Below are positions 63,506 to 64,000 of a DNA stretch of 64,000 bases, in pieces. Where the stretch lies: NCBI GenBank assembly GCA_020633555.1, contig JACKDL010000004.1, positions 186,001 to 250,000 on the forward strand, given 5' to 3'. Numbering within the stretch: position 1 is the first letter of the stretch; every line of letters starts with the position of its first letter. The DNA is from Myxococcales bacterium (GTDB lineage: Bacteria > Myxococcota_A > Bradymonadia > UBA7976 > UBA1532). The notes beneath the pieces are model-generated. The model was not told where the DNA came from and made no database searches. It saw nothing but the letters and a program-made list of their open reading frames with translations. The position numbers and the translations under genes were made by a program.

Positions 63506-64000
63506 TGGGACTGCGAATCCGGGGGCTGGCCGGGGGTCTGCTGGCCGCGGGCCTGCTGCTGGGCTGCGGCGCCACCCCCGCGCCGCCACCGGGGTCGCCA
63601 CCGGGGTCGCCACAGTGCCCCACCGCCGATCTTCCCGAGGACATCGAAGGGGGCGCGCCCGCGCTGCCCGAGGGCGTGTTCGTCCTGCAGGGCCCCGCGG
63701 ACGCCAAGGGCCGCTGGGAGCCCAGCGCCGTCGAGGTGGTGGACGGGGCCCTGTGGGTGGCCGGCGACAAGCAGCCCACGCTGGCCCGCTTCTGCCTGCC
63801 CGGGGCGCCCACCGTTCCGCCCACCGTGCACGACTACGTCAGCGCCCACCACGTGCCCACCCGGCTCGACAAGATCGAAGCCCTGGCGCCCACGGGCGAC
63901 GGCGGGCTCTGGGTCTTCGAGCTGAAGGGGGGTGAGCGCCTGCGCTGCGCCGCCCCCGGACGCTGCGCCAGCACGCCGGTGTCGACGGCGGCCCGGCAGG
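63505..64000 (+). CDS. Lipoprotein, C-terminus cut by window end
   Basis: The ATG shares a base with the preceding stop (TGATG). The N-terminus MGLRIRGLAGGLLAAGLLLGC is a lipoprotein signal; a Pro-rich stretch with a PPGS repeat and then beta strands (SAVEVVDGALWVAGDKQPT, GGLWVFEL) follow, suggesting a propeller or WD-like blade. 165 residues are visible. Function unknown. Confidence 0.75.
   Translation, partial: MGLRIRGLAGGLLAAGLLLGCGATPAPPPGSPPGSPQCPTADLPEDIEGGAPALPEGVFVLQGPADAKGRWEPSAVEVVDGALWVAGDKQPTLARFCLPGAPTVPPTVHDYVSAHHVPTRLDKIEALAPTGDGGLWVFELKGGERLRCAAPGRCASTPVSTAARQ

Overview
The window is very G+C-rich DNA (by eye around 70% or more) with strong G/C in third codon positions. It has no rRNA, tRNA, CRISPR array, integrase or transposase that I can see. 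Gene content points to a member of the Myxococcota or a close deltaproteobacterial relative. The evidence is a DUF2330 protein and a MopE-type protein with tails resembling MYXO-CTERM (Cys, hydrophobic stretch, Arg cluster), Asp/Cys-rich MopE-type metal-binding repeats, a CarD/CdnL regulator, an OmpA protein with thrombospondin-3-like calcium repeats, a YARHG protein, and about a dozen signal-peptidase-II lipoproteins with Asp/Pro/Ala-rich stalks. This is inference from gene families, not a taxonomic placement.

Layout. 1-6143 (minus): a zinc-ribbon protein cut by the window edge, a small secreted protein, and a tight three-gene run (recD2-like helicase, beta-barrel-like protein, phosphoesterase lipoprotein). 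6235-12688 (plus): a lipoprotein, then a compact Fe-S biogenesis operon (MerR-type regulator, cysteine desulfurase, A-type carrier, HscB with an N-terminal tetracysteine zinc finger, shortened HscA-like Hsp70, PYROXD2/CrtI-like oxidoreductase). No iscU, iscR or ferredoxin gene is present in the run. 12693-16621 (minus): YARHG protein, MATE exporter, LEA14/WHy-like lipoprotein, MazG-like pyrophosphohydrolase. 16789-30726 (plus): a MopE-type lipoprotein whose reading frame is broken by one extra base inside a 27-bp tandem repeat, a PAP2 phosphatase, a 2593-residue PKD-repeat secreted protein, an MBL-fold hydrolase, a YegP-like lipoprotein and an unknown exported protein.

30683-33915: fatty-acid-hydroxylase/sterol-desaturase family protein, YihY membrane protein and a small lipoprotein, with overlapping convergent ends. 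33916-35610: DUF2330 protein. 35644-42821 (minus): the most unusual cluster, made of a TPR protein carrying a dynamin-like P-loop GTPase region, an ECF-type sigma factor overlapping it by ATGA, a one-TM protein with a DUF4384-like exterior domain, and a TPR-CHAT protease-like lipoprotein. A good candidate sigma-70-type promoter precedes the whole set. 42920-46286: DinG-like Fe-S helicase, divergent CarD-family regulator and a two-TM protein. 46391-50159: a lipoprotein and a CAP-domain protein, convergent on a 376-bp non-coding interval framed by a 42-nt inverted repeat and full of hairpins. 50312-58603: two coupled pairs, an LVIVD beta-propeller lipoprotein with a PKD/propeller/di-haem peroxidase-like lipoprotein, and a MopE-repeat protein with an OmpA/TSP3 protein. 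58725-64000: a membrane protein, further lipoproteins including a metzincin-like HELGH protease, a 59-residue membrane peptide, a carboxypeptidase-regulatory/PDZ protein, and a lipoprotein cut by the window end.

How the genes work together. Much of the coding capacity builds the cell envelope and surface (lipoproteins, calcium/metal-binding repeats, PKD and propeller folds, OmpA anchor). The remainder covers DNA repair helicases, Fe-S assembly (whose products could serve the DinG-like helicase) and regulation. Genes are packed with stop/start overlaps of the NTGA or TGATG type, so translational coupling seems to be the dominant way of making co-stoichiometric partners. The TPR-GTPase/sigma/CHAT cluster and the iscU-less Fe-S operon are the best candidates for undescribed biology.
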